Shown piece by piece: positions 46,691 through 59,989 of a stretch of DNA of 64,000 nucleotides (positions are counted from its first letter, which is position 1; each line of letters begins with the position of its first letter). The notes under the pieces are model-generated. The model made no database searches. It saw only the letters and a list, made by a program, of their open reading frames with translations, and had not been told where the DNA came from. The stretch covers positions 8,729,501-8,793,500 of the forward strand of contig JASXTE010000019.1 of the NCBI GenBank assembly GCA_030280995.1, given 5' to 3'. This stretch comes from Hemileia vastatrix. Its lineage: Eukaryota > Basidiomycota > Pucciniomycetes > Pucciniales > Zaghouaniaceae. The position numbers were made by a program, and so were the translations under genes.

Positions 46691-46984
46691 AAGTAGCAAA
46701 ATTAAAAAAATAAGAGAGTGAAAAAAAATTAAACTAGCAAAATTTAAAAAAATAAGAGAATAAAAAAAACTAAATTAGCAAAATTAAAAAAAAGAGAGAA
46801 AGAAAAAAATACTCACCTTGAGAGAAGATTGACTATTTGCACATCCTCTTGGACAAGGATGAACCGGCAATATTCTATGGTTGAATAGAAAAAGTACCTC
46901 ATTCAGGAGTAAAGTATTTTCTCTATACATCCATAGGCTGTTTCCAGATTTTCCTTGTCCATAAGGATGGTAATAACAGATTTT

Positions 46985-47612
46985 TCCTGCTAGTGGGTGT
47001 AGCAAGCAAAAACTTACACTTTCAGCACTTCTTCTTTGGTTCTCCTTGTGCACTAAATGATATCAACATTCCCCATTGTAACGACATATTTGACAAATTA
47101 CTTTCCAAAAAACAAGATGAGGTTAGGTTTAAAGTAAAAAAACATAAGTATACCTGTGGATATTATCTTGAAGATGAAATTTATCCATCATGTTCAACAC
47201 TTGTTAGAGCAAGGATGAGGCCAGATAGTACTATTCTAAGCTACAAGAAGCTTCCCACAAAGATATTGAACAAGCATTTGGTGTACTAAAATCTTGATGG
47301 GAAATTATCAAGAAGACATTTTGCCTTTAGAATATCAGTGAAGTAAAGAATTTAATGATGTGTTGTTTAATATTTCACAACATGATTGTAGAAGATAAAT
47401 CAGCTTCTGACCCTTACCTTACTCAAGAATCTGTTTTGAATGAGAATTAAGAATCATCTTCATCAAAAATACTATCCAATCACTGTGATCCAGCTCCTTT
47501 CAATAGTTTAACGTCTTATATGCAAAAGAACTAACAATTACATAATTTTTCAGTCCACTTTCAATTTCATGAAGATCTAAAAGTTATTAATTGGACAATT
47601 AAAGCAATAAAG
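46985..47612 (+). pseudogene. Harbinger-like transposase fragment (copy 2)
   Basis: C-terminal half only: GVASKNLHFQHFFFGSPCAL, NDINIPHCNDIFDKLLSK, GYYLEDEIYPSCSTLV, then in another frame KDIEQAFGVLKS and CCLIFHNMIVEDKSASDPYL. It parallels copy 1 from its second Asp onward. Together with the 475-bp repeat it suggests a tandem duplication or a nested related element. Confidence 0.75.
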
Positions 47613-47755
47613 AATTATTTGAAGTCAGTGATTGGAAAAAAATATTATGATGAGGAATGTTTACCTTTTTATACATTATTAAAGATAAGTAGAGAAAAAA
47701 ATAAACTGGAAAGCTTCATATGAAATAAGTAATAAAATAAAAGTTTCCCTTTTTT

Positions 47756-48425
47756 TAAAATATATTATTAATGATAAGTAAAGCAAAAAAAACTGTGGAA
47801 CACTTCATATGAAATGAGTAATAAAATTAAAAACTATTTTTAGTTATGAGAGTCTTGATGACAATATCCTTGATTTTATCAATAAAAAAATTAAATAAAA
47901 TTATGGAGAGACATAAAAATTTAAAGTTTCATTTAATAAAATTAGGAAGGAAAAGTTATGGTGAGGTGTAAAAAATCTCAATGCTCAAATAAGAAGAATT
48001 AATTTTAATTTTATTTATGTATTTCATAATATTTTAATAGGAAAATATTTATTAAATTTCTCTATTCTCAAAAAAGATAAATTATTATGTTTTATTTACA
48101 AAGTATTTAATTGCAAAAAATAAGCGAGGAGATTTGTTAAAATACTTACTTCCTTATATATTGGAGAGGATGCCTATTGCCTTTCTCCAGAATGGCTGTC
48201 CTCCTTTTCCAAGCTAAATTGAGGCAATAATGCCTAAATCCAATAGGCATAAATTTTTATTTTTACATCTCTCCATAATTTTATTTAATAGTTTTATTGA
48301 TAAAATTGATGTTTTTTTCTTCAAGACTCTCATAACTAACAATATTTTTTAATTTTTTTACTTATTTCATAGGAAGCAATTCATAATTTTTTTCACTTTA
48401 CTTATCAATAAAAAATATATATAAA
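47756..48425. repeat. Inverted repeat in element K
   Basis: Arms of about 170 bp at 47756-47925 and 48247-48425 (TTAGTTATGAGAGTCTTGA and its inverse TCAAGACTCTCATAACTAA; AAATAAAATTATGGAGAGA and inverse). The spacer holds TGCCTATTGCC..GGCAATA..CAATAGGCA. It may be the termini of another small transposon. Confidence 0.65.
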
Positions 48426-48462
48426 TAACTTGTTAAAACTCTTTTTTTAATGCCTAGATACT

Positions 48463-49683
48463 TTATATACCATCTAATACAACCATACTTATTATATATA
48501 CATGTTGATTCCCTAACCACTTTCTTTTCAAATCATCTTTCATTTTATCTGGAATTGCTAAATCTTCCTCAGTACAAATTTTATTTTTCTTCAAGATCAA
48601 AAGCTCCTTATGTTGATTGATATCCTTACTTTCCACCTCACTATTATTTTTTTCCTCATTTATCTTCAAGTTTCTTTTATCAATCTTGACTTTCTCCTGG
48701 TTCTACTAGACATTTGTTTGATCAATAGAAATTTTTACTTTGTCTAGTTCAATTCACTCATTCTCAATTAAGATTCTGTCTTGTGCAATATCCACTTGTT
48801 TTTTTGAAAAATTATTTTGTGACTCAAACATTGAATTGGTACTGCACATACTTGTAAGTCATTTTTAAGCCAAATCTTTAAGGTTAGTAGTTATGTTGAC
48901 TTTATCTTCACTTATAGTGCTTTCACTAAATCTTCTTTTTTTTTCTTCTTTTTTACCCATAGGATGCACACTGAAAACATCAGAAAGTGAAGGACTAACT
49001 GTTTCACTGTTTTGATAATCATAGAAACTTGAATTCAATCCAGGTATTGTTGGTTCCATAGGTATAGGGTCCATAGGAACTAAATTAGAAGGTTTGTTTG
49101 TCTCCATTCTCCATTTTGGTACAAACTTGAGTTTTTTACATTCTGGAAGACTTTTGAAAGCTGACTTATTTTTTTCTTGAAAGATGGTAAGAGCCACTCA
49201 AAGCCAGTCACTGGGTTACTTCCACTAGGTGCGTTTTGCTCCATTAAGTGATAAACTGCACTAAATTGAAGAGTTGATGAATTTAAGGCTTTCTATCTGT
49301 CATTAAAATTGAAAAGAGGAATGATTAAACTGGTAAAATGTGATGTGAGTAAGAATAAATGTGGATTTACCTTATTTTTATTTGTTCATAATCTCTGTAA
49401 ATCACTTCTCTATACTGATTAAAATTTGTCACAATTTTTTTGTAAAAGGATTTTCCAGTTTGAGATTTTGCATATTCAGGGTTTTCACTGATACTTATTC
49501 ATGACAAGGAGATCTGTTCTTCTTCCTGGGGATTCCAGATAGGTGATCATTTTTTCTTTGAATCAGATGCCATTTTGGGGTTGTTTTTAGTGGGGAGGTC
49601 TCTATAGTTTTCTGAAGTACCAAAAATATTAATAAATAGTGTTGTGTAATGGAGAAAAAAAAACTGGCAACCTTCAGATGCAT
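48463..49683 (-). pseudogene. Harbinger second gene: Myb/NAM-like DNA-binding protein (broken)
   Basis: The readable part near 49280-48865 has LNSSTLQFSAVYHLMEQNAP, SGSNPVTGFEWLL, FKSLPECKKLKFVPKWRMET and then SVHPMGKKEEKKRRFSEST. This matches the pattern of NAM-associated proteins (a PKW element, then RPMGKK-like basic run) encoded by PIF/Harbinger transposons. The outer blocks (49683-49495 and 48669-48463) are Lys-rich and less certain. Stops and frameshifts are present. The partner protein normally binds the element ends and helps import the transposase. Confidence 0.55.
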
Positions 49684-49898
49684 CTATGTAATTGGAAACT
49701 AAGTGGAGAAGTAAATTTTTTTGGAAGGTGAGAGGTTGAGTTAATGACTCACAAGCGGTAGCTTCCAGTAATATTATTGACCCTTATTGATGAATTTCTG
49801 AAATGAGGGCTTACTGATGGGTCTTAATGGAATGAGTGATGTTTCCAGGGTCAAAATATGAATACCAATGAGTTTTACCAAAATGAGTGGAGATGCTC

Positions 49899-51214
49899 CT
49901 ACAGATACAGTACCTGGAAAAAAGTCCTTGAAATATTATATGCATAGGAACTTCCAGAAACCACCACCTCATCTCATTCTCTAGCACCACCATCTCCTCA
50001 AACCACTTTAATATCCTCAGAATATGACTAATTGACCTATAATTTATAATATGACACAGTTTTTTTCTCATTTTTACAAAGCTTTATTGATTTAGATGCT
50101 GAAAAAATTCAAGTTGTTCTTTCACTTTTTTCTACAGATGGAAAGGGCTGTGGATAGGATGCTTTTCCTCTGTATCAAGATTGGCTTAGAAAATATTTTT
50201 CTTTTTCCTCTAAACTTAAAAATGAAGCTAAATATGACCAAATTACCCTTTACTCAACCTATTTATTGAACCTCAAAGTTGTTGTGATTTCATGTGGACC
50301 CCCCCTGTCATTTTGTGCTACCATCTAAAATAGCAACCATGATTCACAAAACCTCATCAGCTCTGGAAGCAACACTAACAGATGGTTTCTAAATTTCCTT
50401 CTTAGACTTTTATTCACAATATAAACCACTAAAATGGTTATTATTTTGCTGATGACCCCTGGCGAACCTCATCCAAAAATCAATTTTTCCACCTCATTTT
50501 CATTTAATTTTTTCCAGTTCATGGTCTCAAATAATCATTATGTTAGTCTATCTTTCATTTTAAGGTAGTCTTACCCTTGTGGGATGTATCATTCCTTATA
50601 TATTCTCATGCATTTTTCTGAAAACTTAAATTTATAAATAAATTGTTGGGGTAATTCAATTTCTGGCTTCATAAATGTAATTTACAGACTTAGAAGAGCC
50701 AGAAAGTGAGTGGAAATGTTGATATTTAACCATTATTTAGGTTTTTATTTAAAAAAAAATTTTCAAGGTTTTCTCACTGTGTACTGTACTTACTTTGCAT
50801 CATTAATTCCCCCCCCTGACTTGCATTTTTTTGATTTCACATCCCACTTGCCAATCACTTACTTGCCTACTTCCCAGTTCCTCATTTTTCAATCTTCATT
50901 CAAAGCCACTATACTTACTACTAATCACCAATTTTTATCCCCTTTAACTATTTTACACTACTGGCTGCATATTACAAGCCTCATTTACTAAAATATGCCA
51001 AGCAAGAACAGGAAAATATGCTCTTTAACCATACAGAGGAATTAATATACTCTTACTCTTCCATATCAATTTATTCATTGAGAACATTGAATGAAATGCA
51101 TTTAAAATAAACAGTCAAATTTTAACCAATGACTTCCGATTTCAGTCTAGGTATCCCTAGGACCAATTAATTCTTATGGTTAAATACAGATAATCTTAAA
51201 TACATTAAGCTTAT
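49899..51214. other. No recognisable feature
   Basis: AT-rich, with short pyrimidine runs (50298-50310, 50810-50818) and no supported open frame. It separates element K from the G MITE at 51215. Confidence 0.5.
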
Positions 51215-51622
51215 CACTAAGCACCAAGTAAGATATCCCTGATAGGGATATCCAGCACAAGTTGATGATATTGTAGGGAGAGACATAAGGATAGAAAAAT
51301 ATGTGCAAGAAAAATGTGTGAGAAAAATATGTGTAAGGAAAGCATGTGCAAAAAAAATATGTGAGGAAAATAAGTGTAAGAAAAATATCTTGCAACCATG
51401 GGAATTTAAAAAAAAATAAATTTCTCTCTAAAGAATTATTTTTTTTATTTTTTTTCTATTTTTTAACAATTTTGTTTCAAAAAAAAAATTCTCATGGTTG
51501 CAAATGAATCTTATTAAACTTAATTTTCTTACATTTATTTTTCTGACCTTATACCCCTCCCTAAAATATCCCCAACTGGCACTGGATATCCCCATCAGGC
51601 ATATCTTACTTGGTGCATAGTG
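51215..51622. mobile_element. G-family palindromic MITE with clear target duplication
   Basis: Ends CACTAAGCACCAAGTAAG and, inverted, CACTATGCACCAAGTAAG. A 3-bp duplication TAT is at 51212-51214 and 51623-51625. Arms with AGAAAAATATGTG-type units surround a T/A-rich centre. This copy best defines the family: 408 bp, CACTA-like ends, 3-bp duplication. Confidence 0.85.
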
Positions 51623-51860
51623 TATAACACTGCCAACATTTTTCAAATGCTCCAAGTGGTAGATTCACCATGTTTTTTGTCTTTTTTGGAATAAAAACTT
51701 GTGAATGTCCTAGTGAACACAACATGAAATTTAAAACACCACCAATTTGGTGAACATCAGAAGAGCTCCACACATCAATTTTGACTTGATTCACTTACAG
51801 CCCATCAATCTAATTATCCATCCTCCTTCAATCCTTGATTACTTCCTTTGTCACCCAAAT

Positions 51861-53083
51861 TTTCTAGAAGGAGGTAAAGAAGAGGATGGAAAGAAAGCAA
51901 TAAAGGGGATGGAAGAGAAATAAAAGGAGGAAGCAAGAAACAAAGGATAATGGGAAAATAAAATAGGTATTTTGGTAGACAAAGTTGACAATGGGTGAAC
52001 TAGTTATATAAGTAAGTATTTTATTTATTCTCTCTGCTCAAATATCAACAATATAACTATTTAAAATTTTAAACAACCTGATAGCTTTTATTTAATATCT
52101 AATAGGATGGGGGAACCACTAAAAAATATAATAATATATAACAAAAAATCTTTTAAAAGATGATGAGTAAGTAAGTGATGGCGGCTAAAGGGGGCTACCA
52201 AGGCCTTTTTATAGGCAAGGGGACCTCTGAAGTGCCACAAGTAAGGATTTACATAATAGTAGTAATGTGAAACAAGAATATAAAAGAATATAACTATAAC
52301 ATAGATATTTAGAGAAAAACATGAAACAATAAACTAAAACCCATGAGTAAGTAAATATTTTTCCCACCATAATTTCCCAAAACAATTAATTAAAATAATG
52401 AGTAACTAAATAAGTCTGAAACATATAACTATGAGTAAAATAATCCAAAACAGGCATTACCATGTTTTTTTAAGGATTCTAATTGAAACACATAAAATAT
52501 TTTGAAACAACAATTTTTGTAACTAATTTAAATCAATTTTAAAGGAAAATTAATCATTTGTTTTAACTATTTTAGTAACTTAATTTTGTTGAAACAAGTA
52601 ATTAATTTAATCATATTGTGATTATTAAAAGTGAGGATCTTAATATTATTATGTTAAATAAGTAGTTGGATTTATTTAATAATTTCCTGGCACAATTAAG
52701 GGTTGAAAAGAAGTGCCAATAAGTATGGATGATAATATATGAAAAGAATAAATTTAATAATTAATTTTAATTTAATGTAATTACAATATAATACAATTAA
52801 TTGAATATGATTATATTATAAGTTTATAATTAATTAATTATTATTTTATAATAAAAAATGCATCCTTCTTTTATGGAATATAATAATTATATGATGTATT
52901 ATTAATTTTTCTGATAATAAAATTTATATAATATTTATTTTACTTATATAAATAAAATATTTCTATAAATTATTATGTAATATAATAATAATTTAAATAA
53001 ATAATTTGCAAATTATTATGTCCTTTCAATTCCAATAATATTGTATGCTTATTTACTGGGCTCCAGGGACAGCCTGGCTGACA
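51861..53083 (-). repeat. Element E 3' LTR
   Basis: In element orientation it starts TGTCAGCCAGGCTGTCCC at 53083 and ends ..CTTCTAGAAA. It matches 59990-61475 over its length and preserves the empty site of the MITE (CCACAAGTAAG near 52235). Confidence 0.88.
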
Positions 53084-53094
53084 CTCCCTCACTC
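53084..53094 (-). promoter_or_regulatory. Element E polypurine tract
   Basis: GAGTGAGGGAG on the minus strand next to TGTCAGCC. Confidence 0.78.
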
Positions 53095-56000
53095 TAAAAA
53101 ACAATAAAAAAATGATATGATTTTTTCTTTTTATACTTTTTTAACAGAGTAGGAAGGTTTGAAATTTCTTTACCAGTTATCCATGCATCATACTCAGATG
53201 ACTTATTTTTATATCTCAGTAAATACTCAACACCTTTTTCAGAAGTGATCATTCTATCATTCAGAATTTCATCAATTTCAGAAGTTTCAGTGATTTCTTG
53301 AGGATTTTTCTTAGGTCTTCCTCTTCTTTTAGGGAATAAATCACTGTTGGAAGTATAAGGTTTTAGCAGGAAAATGGGGAAAACAGGATGTTTTCTATCA
53401 TATGGGGAGTATAACACAACTTCTACTGCATTATTCTCAATCATTCTTTTAACAACAAAAGGCCCTACAAAAAGGATATTTTAATTTGTTGTTTCCCTGT
53501 AAATTGAAATAGATAGTAGATATCAACACTTCATCACCCTCATTAAATGTGTGCTCCATATGGGATTTATCCCATCTTTTCTTTTCATACTCAAATGCTT
53601 TATCAATACAACTTTGAGCATGTTTTCTGAAAAGTTGTTGCATCTGAACAAAAGATTTGACACCAGGGTTTAATTCTAACTTAGGTATTTTATTATTGAG
53701 TATTTGAGCAGGAGTGTTAGGGAAATAACCTAGCCAAAGCTCAAAAGGCTTCTTTTCAGTAACAGAGTGAACAGTGCTATAATAAGAAAATTCAAGACCT
53801 GGTAGTAAGGTAACTCAGTCATGAGTAAATCTTTCATTATCTTTATATTCCAAACCAAAGGCACAATACCTTCTAATCATATCTTCCAGAGTATGATTCA
53901 TTCTTTCAGCTAGACCATAATTCTGAGGATGTTGAGCTGTAGATAACTTTAACTCACAGCCACATATATCCATTAAAGACATCCAAAATTCAGAGGTAAA
54001 CTTGGGATCTCTGTCAGATATAATGGCTTAAGGAAATCCAACTATATTGAACATATAAGATCACCATAAGAAAGCCAAGTCCTTGGTGGATACATTTTTA
54101 TGGGTGGGAATAAATTTGCACATTTTGGTGAATCTATCCACTATTTTCCAACAAGAGTTATAACTGTCTTTACCTGCTACAGGAAATCCAGTGACAGAAT
54201 CCATATTAATGATTTTTCAGGGAGCATCAGGTACTTCAATATGTTGCAGTAATCCTGCTCTTTTACTTGTCAATTTTTTTGATTTTTGGCAGGAATCACA
54301 AGATTCAACATATAATCTTGTATCTTCAGTCATATTAGCCCACCAAGCAGTGTTTTTGATTCTAATAATTGTTTTTTCAAGATTAAAATGACCAGCTAAT
54401 ATGTCATCATGACAAAGTTTGAGGATAGTTTCTTACATAGAAGGAGGAATTATAATTATATTAGTAAGCTTTCTCCTGTAATAAATATAACCATCTTCAA
54501 TAGAAAACTTTCCTTTATTTAAAGCATTTTTATACTTTGCAGGAAGAGTTTTAATTAATGCTTGTAGGGAAGCATTCTTTGGATTATTTAAGATTGTTAC
54601 TAATTTATTTAAGTCAGAAAATTTATCATATGAATCCAGAATTAATTGTAATAATTCCTCTTCCATATCAACTATATATATACCATGTATATAAACAGTA
54701 TCTTCTTCAGGAACATAGGCAGGATTGGAGTCATTATTTGGCAGAGGCAACCTTAACAGCATATCAACATTGGAGTGAACATTTCCAGCTATATGTATAA
54801 TTGTCATTCTTCCTCTGTACTCGTGAACAGCAGGTTTCCACCTAAACATATGTCTATTTGGTGTCTTTATGTTTAAGAGGGATTTGACAGCACTACAGTC
54901 AGTTAAAAATTCAAATTTTTGGTCATCTAGGTAATAGTGAAGTTTCTCAAGAACCCAAACAACTGCTAAAAACTCTAATTGAGTAGCACCATATTTCAAT
55001 TCACTATTTCTTAAGGTTCTTGAAATATAACAAATTGAAACTTCTCAGGATTTATCATTAATAATTTGTTTTTGATGAAGGGCAGCACCCAGTCCAATAA
55101 AGCTAGAATTTGTTTAAAGACAAAAGGTTTGTTGAAATCTGGAAGAGCCAAGATAGGGGCTGTCATTGAACAATTTTTCAATGTATCAAAACATTTTTGA
55201 CAGTCATTATTCAAGATAAAGGCAACATCTTTTCTGCTCAGTTTGGTAAGAGGTAAGGCTATGACCTGATAATTCTTAATGTATTGTCTATAATAGCCAC
55301 ACATACCCAAAAAACTTTGTATTTCTCTTACAGAAGTGTTTCTTTTACATGTTTAATTGCAGCAACTTTATTCTGGTCTACACAAATTTGTAAGCCTGAC
55401 ACAACATGGCCAAGGACTTTCAAGGATTTAAATCCAAACTTACACTTTTTTAGGGACAAGGTCATATTAATTTCATCCATTTTTTGGAAAACACTATTTA
55501 AGTGAATCATATGTTCATCAAAAGTTTTAGAAAAAACTATAATGTCATCAATATACACCATGAGCCATCCTTCATTTATTTCTTGATGGAAAGTGTTATC
55601 CATTACTTCCTGAAAAACTGAAGGTGCATTTTTAGGGCCAAATGGCATCCTAACATACTTATATATTCCCATATGAGTAGCAATAAGCAAGAAATTCTGT
55701 GAATTTTTCTCAACAGTTATTTGATGATAACCTTTATTACCATCCAGACAACTAATAAATTTTGCACCTTGAAAGGTAGCATGTATTGAATTAATTCTGG
55801 GTAAAGGATAAATATCATCAACAGTATAAGTGTTCAATGCTCTATAATCTCCACATAATCTAGCCTTATCTTTTTCATAAGAAATCAAAACAGGGGATAT
55901 GACACAATATTTTGGGGTGACATCCACCTTCTCAATGATATTCATTTTAAATGAGGTGGAAATATTATCTTCAATATCCTTTCTTTTTGTTGGAGAAGCA

Positions 56001-56741
56001 GGATATAATTTTTTCTTAAGACTAGGAATAATATCACTCAAGTTTCAGGATAAATTAATTTTCATTTCATCCTGAACCACTCCTAAGACATGAGAACCAT
56101 GAGCAAATGCCATAGGGAAAGAGATAATTGAGGAAATTATAGAATCCTCTTGTTCACCAGAAAAATGATCACCAAAAGGAGCAGTATTTATTTCAGTCAA
56201 TAAATTATCTATTTTTCTTGTTGTTCTACCTTTACATTGAATCAATGAGTTACTAGACTTTAACATATGTGCAGAAGGCTGTCTAGGGTAGGAAATCTTG
56301 AATTTTCTCTTGCCATTCAATCCCAAGGTGAAGCAATTATTGGCTGGATCCAATTTCACACCAAAAATGGTTAAAATGTCATTACCCATAATTAACCAAT
56401 TGCTTAAATTATCATTCTTCATGACAGCAAATTCACCAATAGCTCTGACAAAACCACCATTATATTTGAAGAATACAGTGGCTTTGTAATTTCTAATATG
56501 ACACAAAATAGAACCATAACCTCTCCATTTTTCAGATGTCAAAGGTAATAATTTACTCAGATAACCTTTATCCACTGAAGAAAATGCCTTTTCAGACACT
56601 ACACTTCCTCCAGCACCAGAGTCAAGAACTACCTCAACATTTTTACCATTAATGATAACTGGTGCCTTCAAAGGGGATATGGATATAGAACTGTTAGCAA
56701 TATCTTTAATTATTTCTTCATTTTATACTGAAGATAAATCC
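53094..56741 (-). pseudogene. pol: Element E pol: protease, RT, RNase H, integrase remnants
   Basis: Protease VVLDSGAGGSVVSEKAF keeps DSG. RT: RLCGDYRALNTYTVDDIYPL, CLDGNKGYHQITVEKN, MPFGPKNAPSVFQ, LMVYIDDIIVFS, SLKVLGHVVSG. RNase H: TQLEFLAVVWVLEKL, EFLTDCSAVKSLL. Integrase core between 54430 and 53700 is heavily broken. The last part (53643-53094) repeats the tail of B: FEYEKKRWDKSHME, ENNAVEVVLYSPYDRKHPVF, and YLLRYKNKSSEYDAWITG, a chromodomain-like end. At least six stops or shifts. Confidence 0.85.
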
Positions 56742-56793
56742 AATACACATTCCTCAGATATATTATCTAAATATTGGACATCCTGTTTAAACA

Positions 56794-59271
56794 TTAAAAA
56801 ATCATTAAGGGATTCATTGTCATAGGAGATATTACTTTCAAAGTCACTAGAAGAATTATTGAGATCAACTTCAGCATCTTCAGTGTCTTCATTTTGCTCA
56901 GCAAGCTGAATTTTCTTGTCACAAACATGTCCTTTTTGCCATGATTTTTTACATTTAAAACAAGTATTTGTTGCATATTTCTTAGGTGCAACTGGGGAAG
57001 AGGGTTTAACAGGTTTTTCTGGGAGTTTTGTAGAGGGTTTATACTGATCATGATAAGATTTCCCAAGGTAATTCTTTGGTTAATATCTATGGTTGAATAG
57101 TACTTCATTAAAGATATTAATGAAAGATGAGTGTTCCCTCACATGCTCAGTTCTAGCCACAATTAAATCTCAAAGAGAATTTGGTAATTTATATAGAATT
57201 TTATCTCTCCAAATATCATAATCCATCTTAGGATAAATTGCTCTCAGGATTTTTGTTTATTTCATAAGAAAAACAATGGGTTTATTAACAGAGGAGGACA
57301 CATTTTGCATTTTCATACAGTCTTTGTTGAGCCAACCTAAATTTTGAACCACCAAACTGATTCTCAATCAAAGTTTTCCATTCATTCCATGTATAATGGT
57401 TGTTATCTAACAAAAAAGATTCATACCACATCAAGGCTACAATCGAAAATATAGAAATTAACTTATAAACCATTTCCTCATCTTAACATTTATATGATCT
57501 CCTTAAATTATCAATTCTTTGGATAAATGGTTTCCAATCAGATGAAGAATCACCATCAAAGGTAGGATATTGGTCCAGCTTAGGCCAATTTTTATTACTA
57601 CCAGTATAGTCAGTTTTATGGTTTGAACTACTCAAGGTTATCAATTTTTGAAGTCTTGAAAGGTGTTCAGATATTTCATTATTCACAGAGGTAGATGGCT
57701 CATTGTGATTATCAAATTCTTTTTTATCTGATGCAACAGATCTCATAGACAAATTTTCAGCTGGCATAATTGGTACATTACAAGAAGGAACACCATGTTC
57801 AGGCTGTTTATTTTTATGATTAACAACAGGTTGAGGAATAGTTCTTAATTCATCACAATGATTATTATGAACAACCTGTAATGCAGAAAATTTTTTCTCA
57901 AGATCAGACAATTTATTTCTTAAATCAGCAATATAAGATAGTTGATCATTAATCCTAGCAATAGATGCAACATTTCTCTTCTTTTCTACTGAGCATTTAT
58001 TACTCAAATTCTGGAAATAAATTTTCAATTTTCTCAATTCACTACGCAGAAGCATATTTTCATTTTTCAAAGAAGTATTTTCATCAAGAAGATGCTTCAG
58101 ATCATCAAGAACTTTATGTAGATGATTATATTTATCTGAGAGTGATCTGTTATCACTTTTAATAGACTTTTGCTGAGAAAGGATTTTATTTAATGTGTCT
58201 TTTAATTTGAAATAAGCAGTGTCCTGAACAGAAGAGCTCACTTTGAAATGTGAATGTAAATTATTTAATCTATCATTCTCATGTTTTAACAAATATTTTA
58301 AAAGTTTTTCTTTAATAACACTAAAATCAGGAGAGTCTCTCAATATTTCTTCAGAAGTTTTTTCAAGTAAAACATAAATTTTAGGAGCAACAGAATCATT
58401 CTTAATTGCAAGAGAAGGATTAACTTAAGAAGTAGAGGTTAAATGTAATGGCTCATCAAAAGAAAGTTTACTCAGAAAATCATTAGGGCTACTAGTTACA
58501 GGAAGCTGTCTTTTAATAGGTTTAACTGTTCTTTCAACATTCTCAATAAGATTACCTGTTGAAGAAGGCTTATTAGAATAGAATCTGAAATGTTTATAAA
58601 CCAAACTACTCACCATGGCAGAGGAGGAAACTTCCCCTGAGTTTGAGACTGGATTTGGGCCTTCTTTCTCCTGCTTTCTTGGTAAGGATGAAGAGGAGGA
58701 TGCAAATTGGGTGTTCTGGATGGTCCAGGCTGATGAGCAGGAGAATGTTGCACATTCTGTTGATAGTAGCTCATGAGATAATCCTATTTCCATTGTTCCA
58801 CTTCCAGAGTATTTTGGTTTGGCTGGAAGGAGGTGGGAGTTTGAGGGGGCTGAGACTGAGACTGAGTTGATGAGATTGGAGGAAGTTGAAGCTGCTTTTG
58901 AGATAGAAGCTCTTGCATCTGGGACCAAAGGGTGTCCACTCTTGCCTTGTATTTCATACTTTCTGCTCTCAGCTCCTTGATGTGGCTGGACAACTTTTTG
59001 ACTTGCTGGTTTAGAGGAATCTTTTTTTATACCTTTTAGAGGATTTTCCTGATTGACCAGAGGTTTGACTTCTTTCTGAATGGTTGGGGGAAGGGGGTTT
59101 ATTGCTTCCACCTGTCCTGAAATTTCTATGTCCTGTAGAATGAGAAGGTCTTTTATCAGCCATTGATTTTTTAGAAACTAATTTTGAAGAGCTTACAGAG
59201 TCAGCTTCACAATCCACATCAATTTCATCCACTTGGAGGTTATCCATGCTCTCAGTCAATTTTCTAGACAT
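56794..59271 (-). pseudogene. gag: Element E gag (broken)
   Basis: Likely start MSRKLTESMDNLQVDEIDVD at 59271. An acidic, Ser-rich N-terminus leads to a long coiled-coil-like segment (58343-57900: LNKILSQQKSIKSD, LKNENMLLRSELRKLK). The capsid-like part is WPKLDQYPTFDGDSSSDW at about 57570 and WNEWKTLIENQFGGSKFRLA near 57380. The zinc knuckle CFKCKKSWQKGHVC is near 56950 in a second frame. Frameshifts near 59011-59111, 58400, 57480 and 57110. Confidence 0.75.
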
Positions 59272-59871
59272 GCAAGTGTGGAAACCAACTATATATAATT
59301 CCTTTAAACAAATAAATATTTTAGTTTTATGAAGACCAAAATATAAATATTATATTAAAATATTTTTATTTATAAAAAGAAATACAAAATATTTAAATAT
59401 AAAGTATTAATTAATATAATTAATTAAAGAAAATTATATATGATTTAAATAAATTATTGGGACTAAAAAATCAAGAATTAATGTCAACCAACAATAATAC
59501 TACCAAAATTATATATGGCAGCAACTGGGACTAATTACAGAGTACTATTATAGTCAACCAAAATCAACAAATTTAATAATAATAAAAATTAAATTAATAA
59601 TTTTAATTTTAATATTAATATTTGTGAAATATTCTAGGACTAAGAGGTATTAACACTCTATTATAGTCAACTAGGAAAAAAAAATTTATATTAAATGAAC
59701 ACTTACACTCAGTGAATCAGCACTAAGCTACAATTACTGTTATTGCAATAAAAAATTTAATATAAGAGTTGATAGGAGAAAAGGTTGACTTACAGTAGGA
59801 ATCGGTAAATCACCTACAAAATATATAGTTTTAAAGATATATAAAACTTTAATTAATTTCCCCGGTTCAAT

Positions 59872-59883
59872 TCACGGTCGCCA
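59872..59883 (-). promoter_or_regulatory. Element E tRNA-Arg-like primer site, offset from the LTR edge
   Basis: TGGCGACCGTGA on the minus strand equals the first 12 nt of the tRNA-Arg type primer site known from mdg1/412-like elements, and is followed by ATTGAACC, complement of a T-loop. It lies 106 nt inside the repeat-defined 5' LTR edge at 59990, unlike an ordinary primer site. Confidence 0.5.
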
Positions 59884-59989
59884 AAAAAAGTGTACTTTTT
59901 GTGCAAGGTGGTCCGTGCGTTTGTTGTTTGTCCAAAATTTGTCCAGCCAATTGTCACCATTTAGAAAGGCCTCAAATTGTTGGCTGAAT

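Larger units (their letters stand above)
44313..49898. mobile_element. Element K: PIF/Harbinger DNA transposon, decayed
   Basis: Left end GAGCATCTACCCCCATTGCAG and right end, on the other strand, GAGCATCTCCACTCATTTTGG, followed in both by GTAAA. Flanks are TTA at left and CTA at right, close to the 3-bp TTA-type duplication of the superfamily. Inside are a transposase (+) and a convergent Myb/NAM-like gene (-), the pair that defines active PIF/Harbinger elements, plus a second transposase fragment and repeats. Everything is broken. Confidence 0.7.

Noticed and set aside
50710..50991. 93-codon plus-strand frame
   Set aside because: Hydrophobic AT-driven translation with no start context, motif or homologous repeat.
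59856..59883. Possible tRNA gene 3' end (GGTTCAATTC...CGCCA)
   Set aside because: No D-arm or anticodon arm upstream, and the spacing to CCA is too short. It is better read as a primer site on the other strand.
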